Below are positions 22,326 to 36,087 of a stretch of DNA of 36,087 bases, piece by piece. The position numbers and the translations under genes are program-made. Source of the stretch: Azolla pinnata (taxonomy: Eukaryota; Streptophyta; Polypodiopsida; Salviniales; Salviniaceae); NCBI GenBank assembly GCA_037176905.1, contig JBBBWG010028456.1, forward strand, positions 1 to 36,087. Reading direction: 5' to 3'. Numbering within the stretch: the stretch's first letter is position 1; the number at the start of each line of letters is the position of its first letter. The notes beneath the pieces are model-generated. The model did not search any database, was not told where the DNA came from, and saw nothing but the letters and a program-made list of their open reading frames with translations.

Positions 22326-24525
22326 TCATCTTCCTCTGAAGAGGTTCATCAACGCAAGGAAAAGGTTCAGAATATCCAAGTAGATAGCCACTGAGGCCCA
22401 TATGTATTCATCATAGTCGTATCGCTTTATCAGGTTGTCTGTGTCATACACGATATAGAAACTGAATATGATCGAGGCAATGGCTCCATAAATGGTTGTC
22501 GACAGAGGTCCCAATGGGAAAAATAACTGGCATGATCAGACAATATTACCCAATTCAGGATCAAATGTTTGACATGAATCAAATCATCATGAACAACAAC
22601 TACGTGATATTTCGAAATGCTAAAGTATACGAAGAGTGGAAGAGCTTTCACCTGAATAGTGGTGAATAGAATGAGGATAACGAGGGCAGAGGAAAGCATC
22701 GGACCCATGTAGCCGAAATCATAACCTCTCCTCGAGGCCCAGAATGTGTATGCAGTTAGGGAGAGAACAACAGCCGCAGTTAATATGAGAGCTTCTAATA
22801 CAACTTTACCTGTTCAGACAAGCATTCACACAAACAGAAAAACAGAACATGAGTATACGCTTTTTTATCTGGATTGTTTTGTTGCTGTGCATTACAATGA
22901 AAGTTGAAGAAAGAAAAAGAAAAGTCTATATATAGAGAGAGAGAGAACCTTCAGTAAAGGCACATACGACGCCGACTGCAAGACTGATTGCAACTGTGAA
23001 GAATCCGAGGAGCAAAAGATTGAGCGGGTGACTCTGACGGTAGTAGTAAAGAGGGCAGAGAACTGAGAATATCACAACACCATCTTCAGTTAGAAAAAGC
23101 TAAAACAGTTTATTGTTTTCCATATTACGAGAAAGCCGAAATACTGAGACTTGGTCAAGATAGAGCATATGAATATAGCAATCGATGCCTTAAGAAATAT
23201 GAAAAACAATTTACAACATTGATACCAATATAGCATGCTTAGGCTACAGAAGCAAGAATTTTGTTTACATTCAAATGAAGGAACCACGTTTTGTTTCACG
23301 GATCACCAGTACATAAAAAAGTTTCTTTTGAGAGGGAAATGGATGGATAAGACTCCATGACATATTTTGCAGAGGAAGGTGGTATTTGGTGTTCTCAGAA
23401 TACTATTGTGGTGGCTGCTTCAAATATCTTGAAAATGGTCTCAACATGTCATTTTCTTCGATATACCTTGAAGGTATTAACTTTTGAGGAAGTCCAAATT
23501 TACTGTATTCTTCCTCCATTGCATGTAATGAATGTTAAGGGCAACTTTAATAATGGAGGATGCATCCCCGATGTGCCTTTGTGGCATCACAATCGATGTC
23601 CGGAACAATTTAAAAAATGATTCAAGACCTTCTTTCCAATGATCCAAAGTACCTGACGGCATGAGTCAAGACCTTGCTCCTCAGTTTTAACTGTTGTGTG
23701 GTTGATATCTAGCTTACATGCGATCGTTTCATTCCTTTATTTTCTAGAATGGCCTTGCCTTGCAGGTATGATAACTTGATAGAGTGCAGAAGAAACCGCT
23801 TGAATTAAGCTTCTATTCAGACAAATTTGTGCACGAGGTAATCGATCCCCAGCAACAAGGAAAATGATCGGTTTACACAAAGACGCGGTTCAAGGTGGGG
23901 ACTGCATGTCTACGGATTGGGAAGGTGCCCCATTTTCAACAACAAGATGGGGAAGAAGTATGATCCGAAATACCGATAAGATCATCCAAGTCAGCACTGA
24001 AAGATAAGCAATTGATTGGAAAGGCAGGAGGAAATGATCATCCATTTCCATAGAGGAAGCCATGTAATATGATTCAAGCATATCAAGCATCTCCAATGCA
24101 CAGGAAGATGGTCATCCAAATTCATTCCACCGATTCAAAAAAGACAGGAAAAAACATCCCATACACAGGAAAACAACAACAGAAACCAACCATGTACTGA
24201 AATAGAAGAGCCAGAATAAAGAAAGAAAGAAGAAGACGATGATGGTGATGATGAGAAAGCGAGATGATGACTTACAGATGAAGGGCAAGATGATGAGCGC
24301 GATGTAAAGAACGGGGGAGGAGACGAGGGCAGCGGCAAGGGGCGAGTACAAGACGACGAGAAGCGAGACAATGGCTGTGAGCAGGATCTGGATGGACAGG
24401 ATGCCATAGACCTTCCGTATGAACGCCCATCGGAACGCATTCTCCCCGCTCGGGATCCCGGGATACAGCACAGGCCCCGATTCTAGATCGCCATCGCCAC
24501 CATCGATCTTCGAATACCTGAACAT
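22326..24525 (-). CDS. LIFEGUARD protein (Bax inhibitor-1/TMBIM family), 4 exons
   Basis: Exons in transcript order: 24525-24276, 23062-22949, 22809-22652, 22526-22326. GT-AG borders and phases join to 240 aa. The protein starts MFRYSKIDGGDGDLESG, then ENAFRWAFIRKVYGILSIQI leading into the first membrane helix. PFIFLCPLYYYRQSHPLNLL, the helices of exon 3 (AAVVLSLTAYTFWASRRGYD) and the C-terminal core IVYDTDNLIKRYDYDEYIWA with AIYLDILNLFLALMNLF complete a seven-helix BI-1 fold. The YDTD and IYLDI acidic positions, which form the pH-sensing pair in the family, are kept. LFG proteins sit in ER, Golgi or plasma membranes, influence calcium leak and cell death, and in plants affect susceptibility to powdery mildew. 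Intron 1 (23063-24275) holds no other gene. Confidence 0.95.
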
Positions 24526-24715
24526 CGCTCCGTCTCTCCCTGTTCTCTCTCTGCCCCCTCCCCGCGCGCCCTTTCCCCCCTGTTGTTGCGGTCTGTGAAA
24601 TCTCTGCGACAATTTCTTTCTGCACGATACTTCTGCGAGACTTTCCGGCTTTGCTCCTTGGTCCCTGCGTGATCAAGGCATGAGATGTGCTCTGTTCGAT
24701 GTTTCCGCCATGGAG

Positions 24716-24822
24716 AAGCAGCAGCAGCAGAAGACGCAGAGCGCGACGAAGACGAAGATGAAGAAGAAGAAGAAGAAGAAGAAGAAGAAGAAGACGCAGA
24801 AGAAGAAGAAGATGAGGCGGCG
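24716..24822. repeat. GAA/CTT microsatellite upstream of LIFEGUARD
   Basis: Mainly GAA triplets with CAG and GAC interruptions; sense strand of the gene reads CTT. It lies about 190-300 bp before the ATG, in or near the leader. The poly-Ser frame across it is not a gene. Confidence 0.9.
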
Positions 24823-24841
24823 ATGGCGGCTTTATTAATCA

Positions 24842-25345
24842 ATTAATTAATTATCTATTTATTTATTTGTTTATTCGTTTGTTTATTTGTTTATTTATTT
24901 ATTTATTTGTTTATTTGTTTGTTTGTTTGTTTACTTTATTAAAATTTCGTGTTTATTATTATTTTTCGTTCTGATTGGAGGAGAAATAAAAACAGTATAT
25001 TTGTTCCTCGATTAAATAATAAAAACCAAATAAATTGCGGTATTTATTTGATCGATTCCTCGTTTAAATAAATAATAAACAGCAAATAAAAGGAGGTGTT
25101 TATTTGATTGATTCCTCAATTAAATAATAAAAAACAAATAAAAGGAGGTGTTTATTCAATTGATTCCTCGATTAAATAAAAAAACAAATAAAATGAGGTT
25201 TTTATTTAATTGATTCCTCAATTAAATAATAAAAAACAGACAAAATGAGGTATTTATTACCTCTTATTTTGTTTTTTTTTTCTGTTCTTGACAAGGGGAA
25301 AAAAAACAAAATGTTGATTCCTCAATAAAAAAACAAATAAAATGA
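24842..25345. repeat. AT-rich TTTA/TTTG tract and about 60-bp minisatellite
   Basis: A TTTATTTG-type tetranucleotide tract (about 24850-24945) is followed by five or six diverged copies of a unit of about 60 bp with GATTCCTCGATTAAATAA, an A-rich AAACAAATAAAA stretch and GAGGTTTTTATTT. Copies begin near 25005, 25053, 25115, 25163, 25213 and 25315. Confidence 0.82.
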
Positions 25346-26599
25346 GGTTTCTTTTTTGTTTTTGTCTATCTTTGTTTCATTTTTTCATAGCCCACAGGAG
25401 GGACAAAAAGATGGAAACTCTGAAAGAAGAAAAAGAAAAAGAAAAAGGAAGAAATATATGGATTGATTTATACTATATCACATTTCTGGGGATCATTTGC
25501 AGCGAATGCTTTCGTTACCTGTTTTCAATCGTAATACAAGGTTGTGTTTTGATGATTTTAGGTACTTGGGTATGTGGTATAGTTGGAGCTTGAGAATTGG
25601 TTTCTTATTTGATGAGCTTGTCGGCTATGATTAAAGAGAAGTTAAATTTCGACAGTTTTTTTATTATATTGTATGGGAATTTTGTCTCGAGAAGAGTTAG
25701 ATTTATTGACATTTTGTATTGAGCACCTTAGAAACTTGACCTTTGTCACATTACTACTTTTCATAGCAATTTGGATAGCAAGGGTCTGTCATGTTGTTTA
25801 AGACAAACGTACATTTACAAAGAAACAATGAAGAAGAAGAAGAAGAAGCAACAGCTTGGGCTTCACCTTGATTAGGCTTGATCAAAGGTCTGGTCCAATC
25901 GAAATCTGTCTGGGATCTAACAAAACCACTAGTCCTTGATTCCGTCGGGCTTAGTTTAGTTTGGTCCCATTTGTTTCAATCAGCTCGATACTGAAATCCC
26001 CACAAATTTCTGTCTCAAAAAACCTGCGGGTTTTCGACGGCTTCCGGTTGTAAACATCTTGTCGCTCTACACGGCTCAGTTTGCAAACCTAGTAATGCGG
26101 CAATGTTTTGGGTTTTCAAGTCGGCTCCATCGGCTTCAACCCAAAACCACATGCTCCAAAACCTCCTAGGTTTTTGATGGCTTCGATCTGAACAGCTCGT
26201 CGATTCGCACAACTCGATTACAAACCAAGTTATATGCAGTAATCAAGGTTGTAGTTCTAATAGGCTTTTTCGTTGCTTCCCGAAAGGGTGAATTCAGCTC
26301 TGCATTCGGGCCGAAACAATCTAGGTTTTCAACCAGCTTGACACCAGCGTCTCCGTTCCGAATGATTTCAATGCCTTTAGGGCCAAAACAGCTCATTGAT
26401 CCGCATGGCTTAATCGAGAACCTGATTCCGCAACAAGGTTCCAGTTTTTTAATGGCTTTCCGAACTAGTTCAGAACGTTCCCGACACTGATTTACCACAC
26501 AGAGAAGCAGGTAGATCAAAGGCCCACAACACGGTTGAAGGGATAATTGCCTCGATTCCTTCAATCTTCAGTTCCAGAGGCTACGATGAGACATTGTAT
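25346..26599. other. Intergenic region with weak about 125-bp repeats
   Basis: No gene supported. At about 26020-26250 two diverged units can be aligned: GGGTTTTCGACGGCTTCCGG with GTTTGCAAACCTAGTAATGC, and GGTTTTTGATGGCTTCGATC with ATTACAAACCAAGTTATATG. A third fainter one follows to 26460. Minus-strand frames here (26015-26564) lack domains. Confidence 0.45.
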
Positions 26600-27090
26600 A
26601 CACAGAATATGTGTCTTGTGCAATATGTATGTATGCATGTGATGCGTGTCTTGTACAGAATGTACGTACGTACGTATGTATGTATGTATGGATGGATGGA
26701 TGGATGAATGTATGCATGTAATATGTGTCTTGTACAGAATGTATGTATGTATGGATGAATGTATGCATGTAATATATGTCTTGTACAGAATGTATGTATG
26801 TATGCATGTAATATGTGTCTTGTACAGAATGTATGTATGTATGGATGAATGCATGGATGTAATATGTGTCTTGTACAGAATGTATGTATGTATGGATGAA
26901 TGTATGCATGTAATATGTGTGATGTATGTATGTATGCGTGCGTGTGTGTATGTGTGATGTATGTATGCATGCATATGCATGGTATACATCCACACACGCA
27001 CGGATGCATGGCTCTGTATACACAGAATACGTATGTACGTACGTATGCGTTTCTGTACACATACGAAACGTATACGTATACATACGGATG
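26600..27090. repeat. ATGT/TCTTGTACAGAATG minisatellite and alternating Pu-Py tract
   Basis: Units of about 40-80 bp built of TGTGTCTTGTACAGAATG, runs of TATG, and GGATGAATGTATGCATGTAA. The landmark recurs near 26648, 26727, 26778, 26818 and 26870. From about 26930 the sequence becomes long alternating purine-pyrimidine stretches (TATGCATGCATATGCATG, TACGTATGTACGTACGTATG). It forms the distal promoter region of the UBC gene. His/Thr/Tyr-rich frames across it are repeat products. Confidence 0.85.
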
Positions 27091-27149
27091 CGTCGCTTTG
27101 TCCGGACAGGTGTGAAACCGATTGGCTCTGTTTTGAACACTCTGAAGTG

Positions 27150-27212
27150 TTCTTCTTCTTCTTCTTCTTCTTCGTCTTCTTCTTCGTCTGCGTCTTCTTC
27201 TTCGTCTGCGTC
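27150..27212 (+). repeat. TTC microsatellite in the UBC leader
   Basis: TTC/GTC triplets 50-110 bp before the UBC ATG. The truncated copy has a matching TTC-rich leader at about 17520-17570. Confidence 0.88.
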
Positions 27213-27260
27213 GCGAGGAGGAGGAGCAGCAGCAGCAGGAAGGGGAGCCTCGCAGCTTTC

Positions 27261-29745
<2,485 letters not shown>

Positions 29746-30279
29746 GCAAGAATCAGGTGGCATGACTATTTTTGTAATTAAGGTTATAATTCAAATATTG
29801 CTCGAAAAGAAACAGTATTTCGTGAGTAGGAACGTTGGTGCACTGCTTATGCAAGTGATAGTTACATACAACTGAATCCAAAACGACAGTTTTTTGTGAG
29901 CAGAAATGTGGGAGTCTCCATAATCAAGTTATTGTTATTGGAACTGTCTTCTTAACCTTCCCAATCTTTGCATTTGGTAAGTAAATAAGGGTGTCACTTG
30001 AGACATGTCTGATAGTAGATATATTTTGTGCAGTATACATCTATATCTGTTTCCTGGTGTAACCATGACCAAAGTGATTAATTAAACTTGGTATATGGCA
30101 CAGTTCCACTATGTTTTGCTTACTCCATTGGATATGATGTATAACTGCAGTGATGAGTACTCTTGACATTCTGTTGAGTTGCTTTTCTCTGTCATCGATG
30201 ATGAGTTGCTCTGTTTTTCTGTTGTTGATATCTTCATTGTCCATAGTCATGCACAATGATTTTTAATACAATCGAAGCA
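29746..30279 (+). other. UBC 3' flank with a diverged 65-bp direct repeat
   Basis: Two diverged copies of a segment of about 65 bp lie at about 29808-29870 and 29880-29940 (AACAGTATTTCGTGAGTAGG versus GACAGTTTTTTGTGAGCAGA, both continuing to a TATGCAAGTGATAG or ATAATCAAGTTATT end). They probably fall in the 3' UTR. Nothing coding is seen. Confidence 0.5.
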
Positions 30280-30880
30280 GCAAAAATGTTCCAAGATCAC
30301 TGCAGTTTTTCTAAGATTGCCTAAAAGAAGAACTTATTTTAGTTTACAACATCAAAGACTGTGGGCCTCACTCACCTTAAAGTTTTACAAACACTTTTTG
30401 GAGATTCTCAAATCTCTCCCTTGGGCTATCACTATCAAATTAGTGGTGAAATTGAAGGAACAAATCAAACATTACAAACAATTCTCGGAGATCTCAAAAT
30501 CTCTCCCGTGGGCTAACACCATTAAACATTATTTTGGACGCTTTATCCATTATTAGTGAGATGATTGCGTTGATTTTTTGCATATGACATCTTTTCATGT
30601 GCGAAGACTTTTATTATCACAATGTTTGTTATATGAGAAATATTAAAAGATCATTGCCTTCTAAATTATAACATTAATGATCGTGGGCCTCATCAAAGTT
30701 TTACGAACATTGGTGTGAGATATTCAAAATCCCTCCTTGACTCCCTTTGTGATATCACCCTTGAATTGATGGTCAAAGTAAATGAACAAATCAAACATTA
30801 AAATAATGTCTTTGATATTTTATCATTTAATAACAAGATAATTAGGTTGATTTTTTCATATGGTTTGCATACAACTATTT
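30280..30880. repeat. Diverged direct repeats with GTGGGCCTCA and AAATCTCTCCC cores
   Basis: One unit (about 30290-30600) has AAGATCACTGCAG, GTGGGCCTCACTCACC, AAGTTTTACAAACA, CAAATCTCTCCCTTGG and GAACAAATCAAACATT, ending TTGATTTTTTGCATATG. A second (about 30650-30870) repeats these in the same order (AAGATCATTGCC, GTGGGCCTCATC, AAAGTTTTACGAACATT, GAACAAATCAAACATT, TTGATTTTTTCATATGG). Inside the first unit the CAAATCTCTCCC part is itself doubled. Possibly a decayed transposon; no terminal repeats or coding capacity were found. Confidence 0.65.
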
Positions 30881-31619
30881 GCAATCTTTTGCAAGATACA
30901 CCCTATTCCTCACAAAAATAGGATATCATTTTCATTTAAGATCTTTCAACATTAAGATTCAAGATTGTTTATTCTAAGGATTTGTATTTAAACCAAACTT
31001 TTTGATCATTTGCTCTATAATCAAGTTTGATACAAGAAAGTGAAAGATCAACATTGTTTGGACTCTTATACAGTTGAACCTAACCTTCTAATTGGGGATT
31101 ATGTATGGTTAATAAATACAATGTGCAGATAACCAAACCTTTGAGAATAAATTGAACTATTAATATCTTGTTCCGATTGTGGTTTCTTTCAAAATGAATA
31201 ATGTTTTCTTTTTATCTAAAGTTAGCTCGACATACAAATCTTGGTCTAGTATTCTATGTCTTGTTGTTAGAACCTTGTGTATCCACTTGATCGCTTTCTC
31301 GCTACCCACTTTAATTCGATTCACCAAATGTCACATATGAGGCTCAGGCGTTCAATAGACAATATTCAAAAGAGATGATCAAGATAAGCGGCTCACAAGT
31401 TTCGAAACAAGTAGACAAGAAAAAACTAATTTCAATTTTATTAGATAAATAATAATAATAAGCTTAATGAATATATATATTTCTATTAAGCAAAAACGAT
31501 CTCTACAACTTTTAATTGTTTTACTTCTATGGGCTTCTTCTTCGTGCGATTTGTAACATCCATATACCCTTCATGAAGGGCCAAGGCTTTTGACTATGTG
31601 TGCCACACTAGGCAATATT
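30881..31619. other. AT-rich intergenic sequence
   Basis: No gene, RNA or clear repeat is recognised. It may be the more decayed upstream part of the copia relic that follows. Confidence 0.4.
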
Positions 31620-32080
31620 ATTGAAGTTAAATGGTGCCTAAGAAAGCCTTTAATATGTGTATATTATACACTAGTTGTAAATCAAAAGTAGAGAGGGAAT
31701 TTATATTTGCAGATATTGGTCTCATAGATTTTAAATTATCTGAGACCATATTCGAGTCACAATTTCGACTATTCCCTTTATTACTTTTTCACACAAACTT
31801 CCATATTGGCAATGTGTTGTGGGCAGCCAAACCAACTCATTTCACTCCCAAGATCAACCTAACCTTTCATACTGAGATAATAGTCTTGCTATTATCAAAG
31901 TCTATGGTAGAAATAGAAGCCATATTTGGTAGCTAGCTGGTTCACAAGTGTTTTTTACTTGAGACTATGAGGCGGATCAAGAAATTATTGAAGCTTCAAT
32001 TACAAACACCTACATTATTAAATTATTGATGATATACCATATAAACTTAGTCATATGTACAACCTAGCCACGGCAAATTT
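31620..32080 (+). mobile_element. Probable copia RNase H relic
   Basis: Plus strand. A frame with a KSKVEREFIFADIGLIDF-like start, IIVLLLSKSMVEIEAIFGS, then a stop and LVHKCFLLETMRRIKKLLKL, resembles the end of copia polyproteins (the I-V-ALSS-EAEY motif followed by a W-x-R-L-L helix). Only the order and spacing of weak matches support this. It is inactive and lies opposite in orientation to the relic at 1060-2760. Confidence 0.4.
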
Positions 32081-32570
32081 TTCAGATATCTATTATGGCC
32101 TATCCAAGAGGACAAGAACAAAGACAAGAAAACGGCAAATGCAAATAACATGGCACAACAATCTTTTACCAAGCCAAGAGCAGGTTCCACATCCCAGTTG
32201 TCATGGGGACAATTAGCAGTAGAGCAAAGGAGCTTTTCAGAAGACTCTTGACAAATTGCTCAGAATCGCCTATAGAAGAAATCAGTAACCAACTTCTCAA
32301 ATGAGAAAGCCTTTGTTCTATGGCTTAAGACACATACACTGCATGAGGAAAGAACAAATGGACCAATGCCAAAAACGAACCAAAAAAATTCCATAGAAGT
32401 GCAAATACACCCACCCGAGTACCAATAATTCAAAGTTGTTTACTTGGAAAATCCTCAGTACAAAAATGTTTTAACCTGTTGGAACTTGGGACATTCAATT
32501 CAACAGCAAATATTTTATATGGAAACATTCACTTCAGACCTAAAGAGATATATAACTATGACAAGCCAAC

Positions 32571-35152
<2,582 letters not shown>

Positions 35153-35198
35153 CGCTAGGTCGAGCAGCGAGAAGCCTGTGTCGAGCGGGGCGAGCGGC

Positions 35199-35262
35199 GA
35201 AGAAGAAGAAGAAGAAAGGAAGAAGGAAGAAGAAGAAGAAGAGGAAGAAGAAGAAGATGATC
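35199..35262. repeat. GAA/CTT microsatellite in the RPL5 leader
   Basis: GAA-type triplets on the plus strand (CTT in the sense of the gene), about 50-110 bp upstream of the ATG. Likely part of the 5' UTR. Confidence 0.88.
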
Positions 35263-35272
35263 TTCTTCCAGG

Positions 35273-35282
35273 ATTAGGGTTT
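35273..35282 (-). promoter_or_regulatory. Telo-box upstream of RPL5
   Basis: ATTAGGGTTT on the plus strand, AAACCCTAAT in the sense of the gene, about 120 bp before the ATG. Telo-boxes near the transcription start are a known feature of plant ribosomal protein genes and are bound by Myb-like telobox factors. Confidence 0.7.
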
Positions 35283-35539
35283 TGGTGGAGATCGGATGTG
35301 AGCCGTCCGATCTAGGGCAAAAGAAAACCCCCCATGGTTTTGGGTATTTCCATATCTGCCCTCCCTCCCCAAACCCTTCAGAAGAAGCTTTCTGTATTTC
35401 TCACTCTTGGAGAATCTGAACTGTAATTTTCTCATTAAAAAAAAAAAACCCTTCTGGAGAATCTGAAAGGCAGGAATCTGGGTGATTCTAGATTCCATCC
35501 ATTTCCCGGGAGTCTGGAATCTTGTATGATTCTCTATAG

Positions 35540-36030
35540 ATTCCGTGCATTCCCTGGAGCAGGAGATACGAGGGCATCCGTCCGTCCGTCCGTCCATGTC
35601 GGAAGATTCCAGATTTCATGCATCCATCCATCCATCCGTCCATGCCGGAAGATTCCAAATTTCATGCATCCATCCGTCCATCCGTCCATGCCGGAAGATT
35701 CCAGATTTCATGCATCCATCCGTCCATCCGTCCATGCCGGAAGATTCCAGACTTCATGCATGCATCCATCCATCGATCCATCCTAGATGATTCCAGATTT
35801 CATGCATTATCAGGAGCAGTATCTGAAGATATCCATCCATTCATCCTGGATGATTCCAGATTTCATGCAGTCCCGTAGCAGAATCTTCTGAAGGCATATT
35901 CATCCATCCTGGGCCATTCTGGATTCCATGCCTTCCTGTGAGCAAAAATACGAAGTCAGGCATTCATCCATCCCATATTGGATGATTCCAAATTCCATGC
36001 ATTCCTTGGATGATCATCTTTATAAGAGTA
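35540..36030. repeat. 46-bp-period minisatellite upstream of RPL5
   Basis: Units starting CATGCCGGAAGATTCCAGAT and ending in CATCCATCCGTCCATCCGTC begin at 35595, 35641, 35687 and 35733, exactly 46 bp apart. Further copies to about 36000 are diverged and spaced 60-70 bp (GATGATTCCAGATTTCATGC with CATCCATCC). The His/Pro/Ser-rich frames across it are repeat products. Confidence 0.92.
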
Positions 36031-36087
36031 ACAACAACCCAAGCCAAGTCAGTCTGACAGGAGATGTGATAGATCATGTCGATGAAT

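Noticed and set aside
35595-35800. CRISPR-like array (46-bp regular period)
   Set aside because: There are no distinct spacers, units are contiguous, and the context is a plant nuclear promoter; it is a minisatellite.

Overview
This is nuclear DNA of a land plant. Genes carry short GT-AG introns, encode plant-typical proteins and are separated by minisatellites, decayed Ty1/copia retrotransposons and a block of dead organelle DNA. The organelle pieces, the intronless PLS-class PPR gene of a type abundant in ferns, lycophytes and bryophytes, and many premature stops that are one T-to-C step from Gln or Arg codons lean towards a non-flowering plant. The species cannot be fixed from the sequence alone.

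Layout. (1) 30-296, minus: a small acidic SMAP1-like protein with a GAA leader and an upstream 85-90 bp minisatellite. (2) 1060-2760: a decayed copia polyprotein on the minus strand. (3) About 2785-9950: a mosaic of plastid fragments (petA/cemA, ndhB with its group II intron end, atpF/atpA), a probable mitochondrial trnC with a changed anticodon and an LTR-like segment; all coding pieces are broken. (4) 11432-14455, minus: an 8-exon CDC50/ALIS flippase subunit, followed by a minisatellite. (5) 17448-18690: a truncated duplicate of a ubiquitin-conjugating enzyme gene, running directly into an intronless PPR gene (to 20956), whose 3' end is re-duplicated around a 100-N assembly gap. (6) 22326-24525, minus: a LIFEGUARD/Bax-inhibitor-1-family membrane protein. 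(7) 27261-29745, plus: the intact parental UBC E2 gene. (8) About 30280-32080: diverged repeats and a second copia relic. (9) 32571-35152, minus: ribosomal protein L5 (9 exons), then a 46-bp-period minisatellite to near the window end.

The genes are unrelated housekeeping and signalling genes, each with its own promoter. Exon boundaries were worked out from splice sites and reading phase: ALIS (349 aa), LFG (240 aa), UBC (148 aa) and RPL5 (298 aa) all close into complete frames.

The most interesting points are the UBC-PPR junction, where a PPR coding sequence sits in the intron of a truncated E2 copy and could use its promoter and exons; the mixed plastid, mitochondrial and retroelement block; and the recurrent array of minisatellite, then triplet repeat, then ATG at five genes. 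I found no clearly unprecedented system.
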